Shown: positions 1 to 10,230 of the stretch, in pieces
Position numbering within the stretch: the first letter of the stretch is position 1
Layout of the letters: every line of letters begins with the position of its first letter
Program-made: the position numbers and the translations under genes
Assembly: GCA_904066235.2 (NCBI GenBank)
Contig: CAJFCV020000001.1
Location: 7,688,001-7,752,000 of the forward strand
Length of the DNA stretch: 64,000 bases
Reading direction: 5' to 3'
Origin: Bursaphelenchus xylophilus
Lineage: Eukaryota > Nematoda > Chromadorea > Rhabditida > Aphelenchoididae
Notes under the pieces: generated by a model
The model's input: the letters and a program-made list of their open reading frames with translations, nothing else
What the model was told of the DNA's origin: nothing
Databases searched by the model: none

Positions 1-183
1 GCAACCTCACAACCAACCCGGATTCAATCCATATGCAAACCAGCAATGGCCATCCAATAATCCTTATGGCCAAGCCTTCCAGAATCCTTATCCCGCGTCC
101 TCAGCCCCCTACTCCCAGGTTCCACAAGCGCCTTTTAACGCGCCTAATCAGGCAGGAACTAAAGATCCTTTCTCCTTCTCCTA
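1..183 (+). CDS. C-terminal tail of an unidentified protein (5' partial)
   Basis: An open frame enters from the left edge and ends at a TAA at 181-183, giving about 60 residues rich in Asn, Pro, Gln, Tyr and Phe. It contains repeated FNPY, NPYG and QNPYP motifs and ends in KDPFSFS. Such low-complexity NP/PF-rich tails are common in endocytic adaptors and ArfGAP-like proteins, but nothing here fixes the family. The gene is convergent with the M20 peptidase on the minus strand; the two stops are about 150 bases apart. The domain-bearing part lies outside the window. Confidence 0.6.
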
Positions 184-333
184 ACTTCCAGCCCCCAGAA
201 TGCAAATAATTCGTTCCTATATTGCGTAATTCTTTTATTTAACATAGATTATAATAGCCTTGAATCACTTTACTTAGTGTGTCCTGTATTTTGTAGCAGT
301 AAATTTTACAGTATTACCTGGACGAGTTCGGAA

Positions 334-1543
334 TTACTTTTCGTGTAATTTATCGAGTAAGGAACAGATCATTCCTGGGCATTTTTCTAGCTCTTCAATA
401 GGAATAAATTCGTGCTTTGAGTGTGCCGTTGTGATAGAGCCAGCTCCGATAAGATAAACTCCGTCTAGTTTTTTATAGTTGTTGAAGTAAGGGATGTCAG
501 TGTTGAACGCCACGGATTGGCTTTTAAATGGCTCCGGGGGTTCTGTAAAATTTCTTGCTAGTCAATATTCGCTCACTAGTCAAATGAACAGGCTCATTCA
601 GTCCGAGGACGTCGATTTCAACTCTTCCTTTGACAATTGTTTCCACTTCTTGTAACAAACCCGCTGCTGAATCTACCACCCGAAACATGAGGGAGGCTTC
701 AGCATGTCCAGCCAGAGCATTCAACGCCTGTCCTCCTTGAATTAATCCAACATTCAGAGTCGTCTCTCCTAGATCATCATTTCGTGGCCATTCATGTGAC
801 CTCAGGTCTTGCAATACATCAAGAAGATTATGAATGGCACTCCGGCCTTTTTCGGGATATCCAGAATGGGCCGGACGCCCTTTTGAAATGAGTCGAATCT
901 ACAGATGATTTGATGCGATAAATGAGCCGGACTCACTTTGAGGGCTCCTTTCTGTGCATGGGCAAAGATCAGTTCCGTTGGCTCTCCAACAATAAGATAA
1001 GATGGACAGAGATTCAAGTCATTCGCCCGAATCATTCCAACATGATCCGTCTCCTCTCCAACCACAAGTAATAAAGCCACTTGTTTGCTTAATTCAGGAG
1101 ACTCCTTTTTTAAAGTTCGAAGTGCAAAAATCATCGAAGCAATTTGGCCTGCAAAGAGATACTGTAACGACGAGATAAATGAATTCTTTTTTTCTTTTAA
1201 TTGTTTTTACCTTTAGCATCGTTGGAACCTCGGCCATAAATACATTCATCTCCTATTCGGTGATGCGTGTACGGGGGGACGGTATCCATATGAGTGTTTA
1301 GTAAGAATTTCACATCCGAAATCTCAGCTTTAGTATGCTTAATTAGCAGATTATACCTGTTTTTATGGATCTCAACATCCTGTAAAATCACTTCGAAGCC
1401 TTCAAACTCACAAAATTCTTTGATAAAATTTGCTAGCGGTCCTAAAATACTAATAATTCAATATGTACCGTACCTTCACCACCAGTGGTGGACTCAATAT
1501 TCATTAATTTAATCAGGAAGTCAGTAATCGAAAGTTTTGACAT
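334..1543 (-). CDS. M20 family zinc metallopeptidase (acetylornithine deacetylase / ArgE-like)
   Basis: Spliced minus-strand gene starting MSKLSITDFLIKLMNIEST (ATG at 1543) and ending in LLDKLHEK (stop at 334). Small introns lie near 1443-1473, 1141-1208, 900-945 and 555-580. The M20 signature is complete: HMDTVPP (first metal-binding His and Asp), GRGSNDAKG (bridging Asp), GEET (catalytic Glu and metal-binding Glu), the dimerisation-domain motif GRPAHSGYPEKG, and a C-terminal AHSKHEF (last metal-binding His). The family hydrolyses amide bonds of N-acyl amino acids or dipeptides. The sequence is closest in pattern to eukaryotic acetylornithine-deacetylase-like members. The true substrate cannot be read from the sequence. 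Confidence 0.85.
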
Positions 1544-1725
1544 GGTATCCATTGGCTACGCGCTTGAAGTCTAGGTTGCCGGCTTCCAAGTGATCAATAA
1601 ACACGTGCGGAAGAAAAACTTTTATCAACTATCGGCGCCGAAGCAGAAACGCGGCTATAAATATAAATTTTCTTTACGTTCTTACGATGGACAAAGAAAG
1701 GCAAAAATGATAAAATTGTTTAACA

Positions 1726-2896
1726 AGGGAATGGTCCCAACGATCCGTGGGATCCACAAATGAAACCTAGATATTCTGAAAGAGCAGGTAAAATTTAGTA
1801 GGAATCCGTTTTTTCTACTTGCCGAATAAGTCTGTGCGACGAGAAATGTCGTCGAAAAGATCCGACCAAAAAATCGAAAGAGAGAAAAGACGAACCGAAA
1901 GGCCTTCGAAGGCGTCACCAAATAGTCTAGTGGAAAAAGTTCCACCCACAAATCTTTTGGGGGAGGGAGTCTTTGGAGGTTCGAGTCCACCCGGAGCGGA
2001 TATCTCCGGCTTGAACCTACGTGTTCATTACTGTATTCTACAGTTACTAGAAAAATTTTTTTTGTTTGTTGACCTGTTTTGCAAGGTTTGTTGCAAAATT
2101 TTAAGAAAAGTTGACACTTCGGCAATATTTTTGATAAGCCCGATGTCGACATAGTGGTATTTTCAAGACACTTCTACTCGATTCTGGAAGGTTGTATAGG
2201 ATCTTGCAGATCTTTTTCGGTTTCCCAAAAAGGATGTTGCCAAAATCTCACCTTTTCATAAAATTTTGCAAGAACAGTTGAAAAGAGAATTTTTGGGTCC
2301 TTGCATCAGCGTGTAGTAGACCCCGTGAATATTTACGAAAAAATCTATTTTGAGTTTTTTGGTTTAAAATGGCCGTGGACATGTGTTTAACAAATGCCCA
2401 AATTATTTTTGTCAAATTCTGCCCGGAAGGTATAAATTTGCATAAATTTGTCTTCTTTGGAACTTCGGACCTGGCGGCATCATAAAAAGAGGTAATGACC
2501 AGTGATTGCCAAGCCTTCGGATGAAAAAAATCTTGTAAAACGGGTTAAACAAAAAAATTTTTTTTGTATAACTGTAGAATACAGTAATGAACACGTAGGT
2601 TCAAATCCGGAGATGTCCGGCTCCGGGTGGACTCGAACCTCCAAGGCCTCCCTTCCCCAAAAGATTTGCGCGTGGAACTTTTTCCACTAGACTACTTGGT
2701 GACGCCCTCGAAGGCCTTTCGGTTCGTCTTTTCTCTCTTTCGATTTTTTGGTCGGATCTTTTCGACGATATTTCTCGTCGCACAGACTTATTCGGCAAGT
2801 AGAAAAAACGGATTCCTACTAAATTTTACCTGCTCTTTCAGAATATCTAGGTTTCATTTGCGGATCCCACGGATCGTTGGGACCATTCCCTTGTAA
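1726..2896. repeat. Foldback element with tRNA-like arms
   Basis: The arms at about 1726-2060 and 2540-2896 are inverted copies with few mismatches around a roughly 480-base AT-rich centre. Each arm has a tRNA-like stretch. The left arm, plus strand, has an A-box-like TAGTCTAGTGG at 1923-1933 and a perfect B box GGTTCGAGTCC at 1978-1988. The right arm carries the same boxes on the minus strand at 2684-2694 and 2629-2639. Open frames of 60-156 codons in the arms are mirror images of each other and are not genes. Confidence 0.85.
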
Positions 2897-2998
2897 GTAA
2901 GATTCCAGTTAGATCAAGGTTTGATCAACCATTATACAAAAACATATGGCTATGATATTAGCCTTAAAATGCAAGTGTGCCTAAATCGTTAATGGTTA

Positions 2999-3452
2999 TA
3001 ATATTACCCCAAATGCGACGCTTAGATTTTCTTTAAATTTTGCACACACGTCGGGTATCAACTAAATATCAATTCCTGAAAGTTTTAGCTCGCGCTTTTC
3101 AAGCGCCACCGCGATATTGAACGATCTTTCCCGCCGAGAGAGAACGCCCAACGGGGAGAGCGGTCAGAGAGAAAAACGCTTTATGGCCATAACTTTGGCA
3201 GTTTTTTCCTTTCGTGAGGAAAAAATTGATTTTTTGTGAAAACATTACCCTTTACGGTAGAAATCGGTATGCAACTTTTTGTGCTGAAATTCGGCAAAAA
3301 GTCCTAAATTTTCGCCGACTTTCGATCTAAAAATCTCGGTTGTTTCTGCAAAGCGCGCGCTAGGATTTTCGCATATATTTTAGAAAAAATTACTCTAAAT
3401 CTGTGCCAAGTTTCATCAAAATCTGAGCGTCGCACTTGGGGTACTTCCCCTG
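2999..3452. mobile_element. TWA-type (PIF/Harbinger-like) MITE, copy 1
   Basis: About 450 bases, homologous along its length to the elements at 30236-30668 and 39121-39569. The right end reads GAGCGTCGCACTTGGGGTAC..TTCCCCTG followed by TAA. The left end is degenerate (TAA then ATTACCCCAAATGCGACG) but keeps the inverted terminal sequence. The interior contains the family-typical GAGAGCGGTCAGAGAGAAAA. Confidence 0.8.
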
Positions 3453-3589
3453 TAAGTTCCGATGACTAATTTATGCTAAAAAGACAATTTCTGAGTCAGC
3501 GAAGCAAGTCGTTACATAGAAATATTTCGATGTTTGGGTTTTTACGTAAATATGATCCACAGTACAGGGTGTAAAAGAAATGAAATTCC

Positions 3590-4360
3590 GCGGAAAGTTT
3601 TTATCGATTTCTTGGCGCTCAATCAAGACATCCGAAGAATTCTTTTTACAGGGCGAAGAAGATGGGTGGTTTTTTGTCCAACAAAATTATTTTCTCCGCC
3701 AACGCCGAAGGTAATGTATAATATTTGACGGAGACTTTTGGGCACTTTTTGGGTCATCACACCAATCTTTTATTATAATACCGAAACTTCCGGAAGGTCT
3801 TCAGATTATTGGCACAATTGATCAGAAGGCCAGCGACAGGTCTATGCGATCGCATTTAGCGAGTGCACGGTGCGATGCAGTCGCCGCAATACTGATGAAG
3901 TACGAGCGCACCGTGCGGAGGTTTGAAACGACAGGGCAAAGATAAATTTAAAAGAAAATTTTTTTTCTTCCAAAGCTTGGCGACGAAATTTTGGAGGGCA
4001 TACGGTACCAGCAGGGAATGTTAGCCAGACCACAGGAATTGTGCTGGGCTGTTTCTTATCCGAATCTGGGCTATGGCCTTCGCCGAATTGGCAAGCATCC
4101 GCCATGCTTTCGCCGAACGTTTAGTAAGCATAAAATTATGCAAATATCTTCTTTTCAACCACCAGAAATCACAATAAAGCTTTTAAGATTGGTTTGATGG
4201 CCAAGAAAGCGATCAAAAGTCTCCGCCGAATACACCACTTTCCGCGCCGGCGGAGAGAAAACTTTTTCTGGTCAAAAAAAGTCTCTCTACTGCGAAAAGA
4301 ATTTTTGGACATCTTTGCTGAGCGCCAAGAAATCGACAAAAACTTTCCGCGGGACATCTT
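3590..4360. repeat. Foldback element, diverged arms
   Basis: The sequence TCCGCGGAAAGTTTTT near 3590 continues into a TTTCTTGGCGCTCA block and recurs inverted at 4322-4352. Arms of about 170 bases (3590-3765 and 4195-4360) align at roughly 70 percent by eye. The roughly 430-base centre contains an independent hairpin, TGCACGGTGCG near 3865 pairing with CGCACCGTGCG near 3908. No coding capacity is evident. Confidence 0.65.
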
Positions 4361-4399
4361 CAATCACCTAGTAGAAGTGGAGAAATAGCAATCCATAAT

Positions 4400-5007
4400 A
4401 TTTTTCCTCAATTCTTCCATTAAGTTTTCTAGTTACGACGACGTGTGTACAGCGAATAACATTTGACCGGTCGATAGTTTCGAGGTGGTGTAATGGAGAA
4501 TTTTGAAAATCTGCGAAGGAAGAGCCACCCACATAGACGAAACACCAGAATGTCGGGGGTCCTTGCGGCCTCTCCATTCTGGCAGATTCACAAAACTTTT
4601 AATCAAAAATCTTTTTCAAAAAGGCTTTTAGCTGATGAAAGGATCGGTTGACTCGTTAATGGTTATATTCATGCATAAAATACTTTTTAAGCAAATGTCT
4701 GCTTTAACGGCAGTCGGTCATAACACTCTAAAAAGGTGTACCCAATGCGTCAAAAATAAGGCTACTATGGTTTCTGGGTATGGCGAGCTGAACAAAACAA
4801 AAAAATTGATCCAATTACGGATATATGGCTCGGGATCTAAATCTCTCCGCAAGAGTCCATCCGAACCCTGCAAATTTATGTTAGTACAAAGTTAAAAGTT
4901 GCGCAATCTGACATAACATTGCGCAATTTCTCTCTTTGTAAGAATTTCTGCCTTTCTCTGTCGCCTCCTCCTTTTTTGCCAACTTTCCACTTCGCCAACC
5001 GTGGAGG
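4400..5007. other. No recognisable gene
   Basis: I see no splice-supported coding pattern or recognisable RNA here. Short open frames (for example 4635-4895) have no family resemblance. Confidence 0.5.
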
Positions 5008-6529
5008 TGCCACACGTCAAAACAATTCTTTCAGAAAACACAGGGGACTCGGATTTACTTATAAGTAAAATTTTTTACTTATATTTACCAATAACTTACA
5101 TATAAGTTAAAAAAGGCGGGGCTTATTTATTTTTACTTATATTTACGTTTATTTACTTATATTTACAAATAGCGGTACTTATATGTAAAAAACGGCGGAG
5201 CTCGTTTATTTTTACTTATATGTACATATATGAGCCTCGAAAAGAAAACTTTTGAGCGTCAAAGACGCTTTTTGGTTTCTGCACGCGTTGGCCGGACTTG
5301 GAAAAATTCTAAGTTTTTGGAGCGTCAAAGAACGTATCTCAACCTTGGATCGAATAAAGTAAGTTGTTTGTAGTCAGTTTTTTTCTTTTACAGGGTAACA
5401 GAGTGCTCAGATCAAAAGTTGCGAACGCGAGAACCTTCCCGAGCATGGAGCATGTCAACGTCAAACTTCACGCAGTTCGCAAAAATCTATGAACAAGCAC
5501 TATGAGGAAAGAATTTGGATGAACAACTGTGTGCTCAAATGGTAGGTGTTTTTTAACTGTTTTCACATTTCATAAAACCAAAGATTTTTCCAGACATAGT
5601 TTTGCTATGTTGTACTAGGTCCAGGTGAAGCCTCTAGGTTTCAGATTATCGAAAAATTGGCCGTGGAGGGTAGTAAATGGACAATGTACACACGATCCCG
5701 GAAAAATGGCACTCGGATGATTCAGGTATGTTGAGAATATTCACCTGGACCTAGTGCAACATGACAAACTTGGTGTCTCGAAATTTCATTGGCAAACTTG
5801 GTGAACCTAAAACTAATTTTTTCGGGGTGCAGAAGCACAAACAATTGAGAAGGGCTTATAGTAAATATCGTCAAACGACCTTATCTTCTTTATTTTTGCT
5901 ATTTTCAGTGAATCCAGACGCAGAAATCGCCATAGAAGATCCCGAAAATAAGCAATTGATGCCTCATGAGGACAACAACAGATGAGAAACCTATCCGGAG
6001 CACACAAGATGCGTTACCGACTTGTATTTGTCGTTTTTGAGAATCGAAATAAACGTTTATAATATAATCTGCACTGTGCGTAATTCTGGGTTACAAATAA
6101 GTAAAATATCCTTATTGGTAAATATAAGTAAAATATCCTTATTTGTAAATATAAGTAAATTCGGAGCGCGCCGAAAATAAAGTTTACATATAAGTAATTT
6201 CAGAATTACTTATATGTACAATTATTTACTTATATGTACGTTTATTTACTTATATGAACTTCAATTTCAGATAAGTAAAAAAGACGTACATATAAGTAAA
6301 TCCGAGTCCCCTGTGAATTGAAAAAACAAGGAATCTCGGATCATTGATTTTTTGCGAAGTGCCACAGAATTATCGAGCTTGAAAAATTATTTTCCTCTTC
6401 GAAAAAACATTTTTCTCGAAATTCTCTGGGAAAGTTTTCTTTTGTGACTCGATAATTCAGCGACATTTCGTAAAAAAATCAATGATCCGAGGTTCCTTGT
6501 TTTTTCACTTTTTCTTTGACGTGTGCCAT
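5008..6529. mobile_element. Interrupted MITE hosting the 5039-6315 element
   Basis: GTGCCACACGTCAAA at about 5008 recurs inverted as TTTGACGTGTGCC at about 6516-6528. Between 6322 and 6510 lies a palindrome in which AAAAAACAAGGAATCTCGG pairs with CCGAGGTTCCTTGTTTTTT. The simplest reading is an older palindromic element split near its left end by the younger element at 5039-6315. Confidence 0.55.
5039..6315. mobile_element. 1.28 kb transposon-like element with subterminal TTACTTATATKTAC repeats
   Basis: Perfect terminal inverted repeats start CACAGGGGACTCGGATTT and continue into TACTTATA (5039 onward and the mirror ending 6315). Roughly 190 bases inside each end hold more than a dozen copies of TTACTTATATTTAC or TTACTTATATGTAC in both orientations, as expected of transposase or host-factor binding arrays. 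The interior has exon-like open stretches: one frame starts MSLEKKTFERQRRFL at about 5229 and splices at 5357 to a second stretch; others lie around 5640-5725 and 5910-5984. No transposase motif is recognisable. No clean target duplication is visible. Confidence 0.7.
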
Positions 6530-7251
6530 AGAATTTGGTCCCCGGCTAAAGCTTTCCGCATATTTTCATCATCATGGGATACTGTAATTTCCTCGTTTTC
6601 TTCCTGGATAAAGCCGTGGCCCTGTAGTAAAATTTTCTTTGGAGATTGCAGATGATGTTTCCGAACGTCCTAGCTAGCACGTAAGAGAATCTTAGCAGCT
6701 ATTATAACTAAAGGTGATCTTAGGCCAGTTTTTTGCACTCTTTCAAATGGTATATGTTTCAAGAAGGAGACAAGGGCTCGTTTTGCCGAGCCCTACCAAT
6801 ATTTTTAAAATCTTTGCACTTTAAGGGCATTATTACAAAAGCCTATTGAAGCTTGCATGCTAACTGAGCTTACTGTTTAATTTTACCCTGTCATCTTTCT
6901 CCATCAAGAACAACGGAGCTAAAGTTTGGCTTATATGTACGAATCTCTTTTTGTAGTCATGCCCTTCAAGTGCAAATATTTGAAAAATATGGCAAAGTTA
7001 ATATAAAAATTGCATTTTTTACCGTACAAGTCGATGGAAAAGCAGTGAAATTTCTTCATTTTCGGATTTTTTGTAGAGAATTAAATTCCGCAGAAGGTGG
7101 TATGTCCCACATGTTCCAAACGATCCGCCTAAGGGCGCTTTTTGGCGTCGAAAATCCAAAGTGGGTCATTTTTCAGCGTTTATTACAAGTTCAGTTCTGT
7201 ATAAAAGTTCTTAATAGTAATGTGCCTGGAAAGATTTCTCTTTGCTCTATA
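6530..7251. other. No recognisable gene
   Basis: AT-rich sequence with short unsupported open frames. I see no domain, RNA gene or convincing splice structure. Confidence 0.45.
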
Positions 7252-8994
7252 CACGGCTTGCCCAAATGGAGAAAAAAACGTCCAAAGAAGAATTAGCGAC
7301 ATTTTATACGATGAAACATTTCTAATCTTATTTTATGTCAGAATGAAAGCAGAACTGTCAATATTGATAGGAATTGGTAGAAAACCCATTTTACATCAAC
7401 GCGCACATACCACAAAAAATCATTACCACAAAAATATCATTTTTGGACATTAAATTTAATGAATTTTGGTAAACATGGATAATACGTGGATGTTGCCTTA
7501 AAAGGATGCTTCAGAATAGGCTTTGTTTGATAATAATAGTACACAAACTTTATTCGTCAATATCGGCCACTCTGACTTACCTATGCGCGAATACTATACT
7601 TGCCACGAGCCAAGGGGTTACATTTCATGACTTTGCCTGTGAAATCTCACAAAATCTATCAAAAAGCTTAAAAATTGCAACGAGTATATCTGTCATTATT
7701 AGTACTTATCGTAATCTTCTATTTCGAAGCAAACCGAGCCTTGTCCCCCATCAAATATTTTCGATATTGATGTATGCCTCAACTGTATTAATTATCGGGG
7801 GTAACTCAATATTTTTGAATGATGCAATGTTGAAAGTTGTCTTAAATTGAAAAGACTAGCTAAAAATGTCATATACACCCTGCATTACCTTACACTAAGG
7901 CTTATTTTATATAATTTACGAAATTTGTAATTTCCAGATATTGATCTTGCCTAGTGGGAAACGTTGAACATGGTCAAAACCTCGGTTTAGAAAGCTGAAA
8001 TTTAGACCATATATGCATCAGGCGGTTTTCTGTGGAATTGTAGATGCATTTTTCAAAAATCAGACATCTTAGCTTTTTGTGGCAAGTCACATTACATACC
8101 TATTATCATCCATATTTACTTTTGATAAAATTGGATTAAGACGAGTCCAATAAGCACCCATAAGCATGTTTTGATGTTTTTAGAACTAGAAAATTGTTAA
8201 TCGACCTTCTTCCCCACACGGGGGATCGCTAACCGATGGAATTCAAAAATACGAAATATCATCTTAAATCAATGGGAAACGTTGAAGTGTGTCAAAAAAT
8301 TGACTCAGAAGTCTGAAAACTTGTGTACATTTCCTTCGATAGGTTTATTGTGGAATTGTAGATGTTTTTTAACGAAGTCCATTATTTGACTGTGTTATGG
8401 GATATTGTACATGGGGACCTGTTTGTCACTTTTTTACAAATTTCGACATAACTTTTGTTTTCTCATTCCTGAAGCTGTAAAGAGTATCTAGCCTATTAAT
8501 AGACTAACAACTGTGTTAACTAACACAAAGAAACCAACAAATTTGTGGTTTTTCAAAGAGAACTGGAGCTCCACAAGTAGGCAATGCTCCATTTGCAGTG
8601 GGAAACGTTGAAGTACCCCAAAAAATTGTCCAATTTGGACGAAAATTTTTTTGGAGCATCATCTGCAACGTCTCCATGGAATTGTAGATGGAATTTTGTT
8701 CACTTCGCTTCTTCGAATATATACATGTTGTACAAGATACATCAAAATTGCTGATATTGAGGGGCCCATATTTCCCGATTCAGAAATGGCAACGATATGA
8801 ATAATAGCTTAAATAGATGACAGACATTCAAAGAAAATAGTTATCAAGATTGTTTTATGTGATAATAAGCGCTTTGTACTTTTTGAGCATCAACTCTAAG
8901 GGGCACTTCCCAGCAATTTTTCAAGGATAGGGCGCGAGCTGCGAAGGCCGTGTCCGTTTTTTTCTCCGATTTTAGTCTATTTGGGCAAGCCGTG
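7252..8994. mobile_element. TA-flanked element with CACGGCTTGCCC termini
   Basis: The left end CACGGCTTGCCCAAAT (7252) is mirrored by ATTTGGGCAAGCCGTG (ending 8994). Both are flanked by TA, the target duplication of Tc1/mariner-type elements. Similarity resumes just inside, where GGAGAAAAAAACG is mirrored by CGTTTTTTTCTCC. No transposase frame is seen. It carries the three 92-base units at 7954-8690. Confidence 0.6.
7954..8690. repeat. Three 92-base units with conserved ends and hairpin middles
   Basis: TGGGAAACGTTGAA occurs at 7955, 8273 and 8599, and GGAATTGTAGATG occurs 77 bases downstream of the matching point in all three. Unit spacing is 318 and 326 bases. The middle of each unit differs in sequence but is self-complementary about the same centre, near unit position 37: ATGGTC/GACCAT in unit 1, AAGTGT/ACATTT plus GACT/AGTC in unit 2, and GTCC/GGAC inside CCAAAAAA/TTTTTTTGG in unit 3. 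No known RNA family is recognised. Confidence 0.6.
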
Positions 8995-9262
8995 TATATG
9001 CACTGAAACTTTCACGCGTCAAGCTTATAGCATGCGCTCGCTAGACCGACATAAATGTCAACCACGAAAAAAAAAATCGAAAAAATCGGTGTCCGATTCA
9101 TTTCAAAAAAGTACAGAACGCTGTGCGCCGTTTCACACATAATTTGTTGTTTTATTCGAATTTTGGAATAATTTTTCTTTTTTTATTTGTAGAGGTTTCA
9201 GCGTATAAAATGTCGAAAACATTTTTGTTCGAAAATTCTCTATTTCCACTTATTTGGTGGCC

Positions 9263-10094
9263 ATGAATCCAAAAGAACAACAAGAACAGGAGGTTGAAAT
9301 TCTGGAGGCGGCATATCCAGACGAGCTGGAGATTTTGAACAGAGAATATCCGAATATCAAGGTGAAAGTGACGATTCCATCCGTTCCGGTGAGTTAAAGC
9401 TAGGAAGAATACTGAAGAGCTGTAGAAATGGGAAAATCCTGATCCTGATTTTTATTTGGAATTGGAAATCCGCCTTCCAGCACAGTATCCCGATGTAGCG
9501 CCCGAATTTGAAATTTCCGGATTTCCAATGGACTTTCCTCTTAAATGCATAGAGGAAGTTTATCAGAATATGAGAACCGCAGCCTACGGGATGCTGGGGT
9601 TTCAAGTAATGATAACGTTGATATCAGAAATACAGGTATGGTTTTGTTAGTTGTTTGATTTATCCATAGAATTCTATTCCTACGACATTGAAGCGACTGG
9701 AAAAGGAGAAGAGTTTAGAGGAACGGAGGATTCAAGATGAAAAAGAAGAAGCAGAACAGCGAAAGTTTGAAGGTAGGGTATGCCTGACGATGTTGTAATC
9801 TACGTATGTTCAGGTAACAGAGTAACTGTGGAGTCTTTTAACGAGTGGAGAGTTAAGTTCGAGAAGGAGTTCTTGGCTGCTGAGCTTGATGCCAAGAGGC
9901 AGCGGGAAGCAGAATTGGCTGGAAAACTGACTGGAAAGCAGCAATTCTTGAGAGATGCTACTTTGAGTATATCTGATCTTGGAATGTTGGAGGAGGAGAA
10001 GACCATTGAAAGCGTGGAGATAGATCAGTCCTTATTCGAGGAAGAGCTCAGTGATCTCGATATCAGCGGTGATGGGGATGACGAATCCGACTGA
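9263..10094 (+). CDS. RWD domain-containing protein, RWDD1 homologue
   Basis: Four exons (9263-9388, 9426-9635, 9670-9772, 9814-10094) encode 239 residues. The N-terminal RWD domain (about residues 3-112) starts MNPKEQQEQEVEILEAAYPD and has the family pattern LEIRLPAQYPDVAPEFEI. A charged helical linker and the conserved block FNEWRVKFEKEFLAAE follow, then an acidic tail ending SGDGDDESD. RWDD1 (yeast Gir2) binds the translation GTPase DRG2/Rbg2 through its DFRP-like region and acts in cytosolic translation control. It is the first gene of a close + cluster; PAR-6 starts 136 bases after its stop. Confidence 0.9.
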
Positions 10095-10230
10095 AACGTT
10101 GTTTCCATTGTTTGTTGTGTTTGAATACTTGAATATAAGTTCTATTGATTATTAAGGGAGTACTAACAGCACGTTTATTTCGTTTATATTTCTCTGTTGT
10201 TGATTGTCTCATTTCCAGCTGGAATTTCAG
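10095..10230 (+). promoter_or_regulatory. Intercistronic region with trans-splice-like acceptor
   Basis: The 136 bases between the RWDD1 stop and the par-6 ATG contain two acceptor-like sites, CTCATTTCCAG (about 10208-10218) and GGAATTTCAG directly before the ATG at 10231. The size and layout match nematode SL2-type operon spacers. Confidence 0.6.

Noticed and set aside
1911..1995. Intact tRNA gene in the foldback arm
   Set aside because: B box is perfect but acceptor and anticodon stems do not pair convincingly; better described as a tRNA-derived repeat.
1682..2154. Overlapping open frames of 111-156 codons on both strands
   Set aside because: They mirror frames at 2601-2896 because the region is an inverted repeat; no family resemblance or splice signals.
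6970..7850. Open frames of 77-114 codons
   Set aside because: Low-complexity AT-rich translations without domains or start context; partly inside a mobile element.
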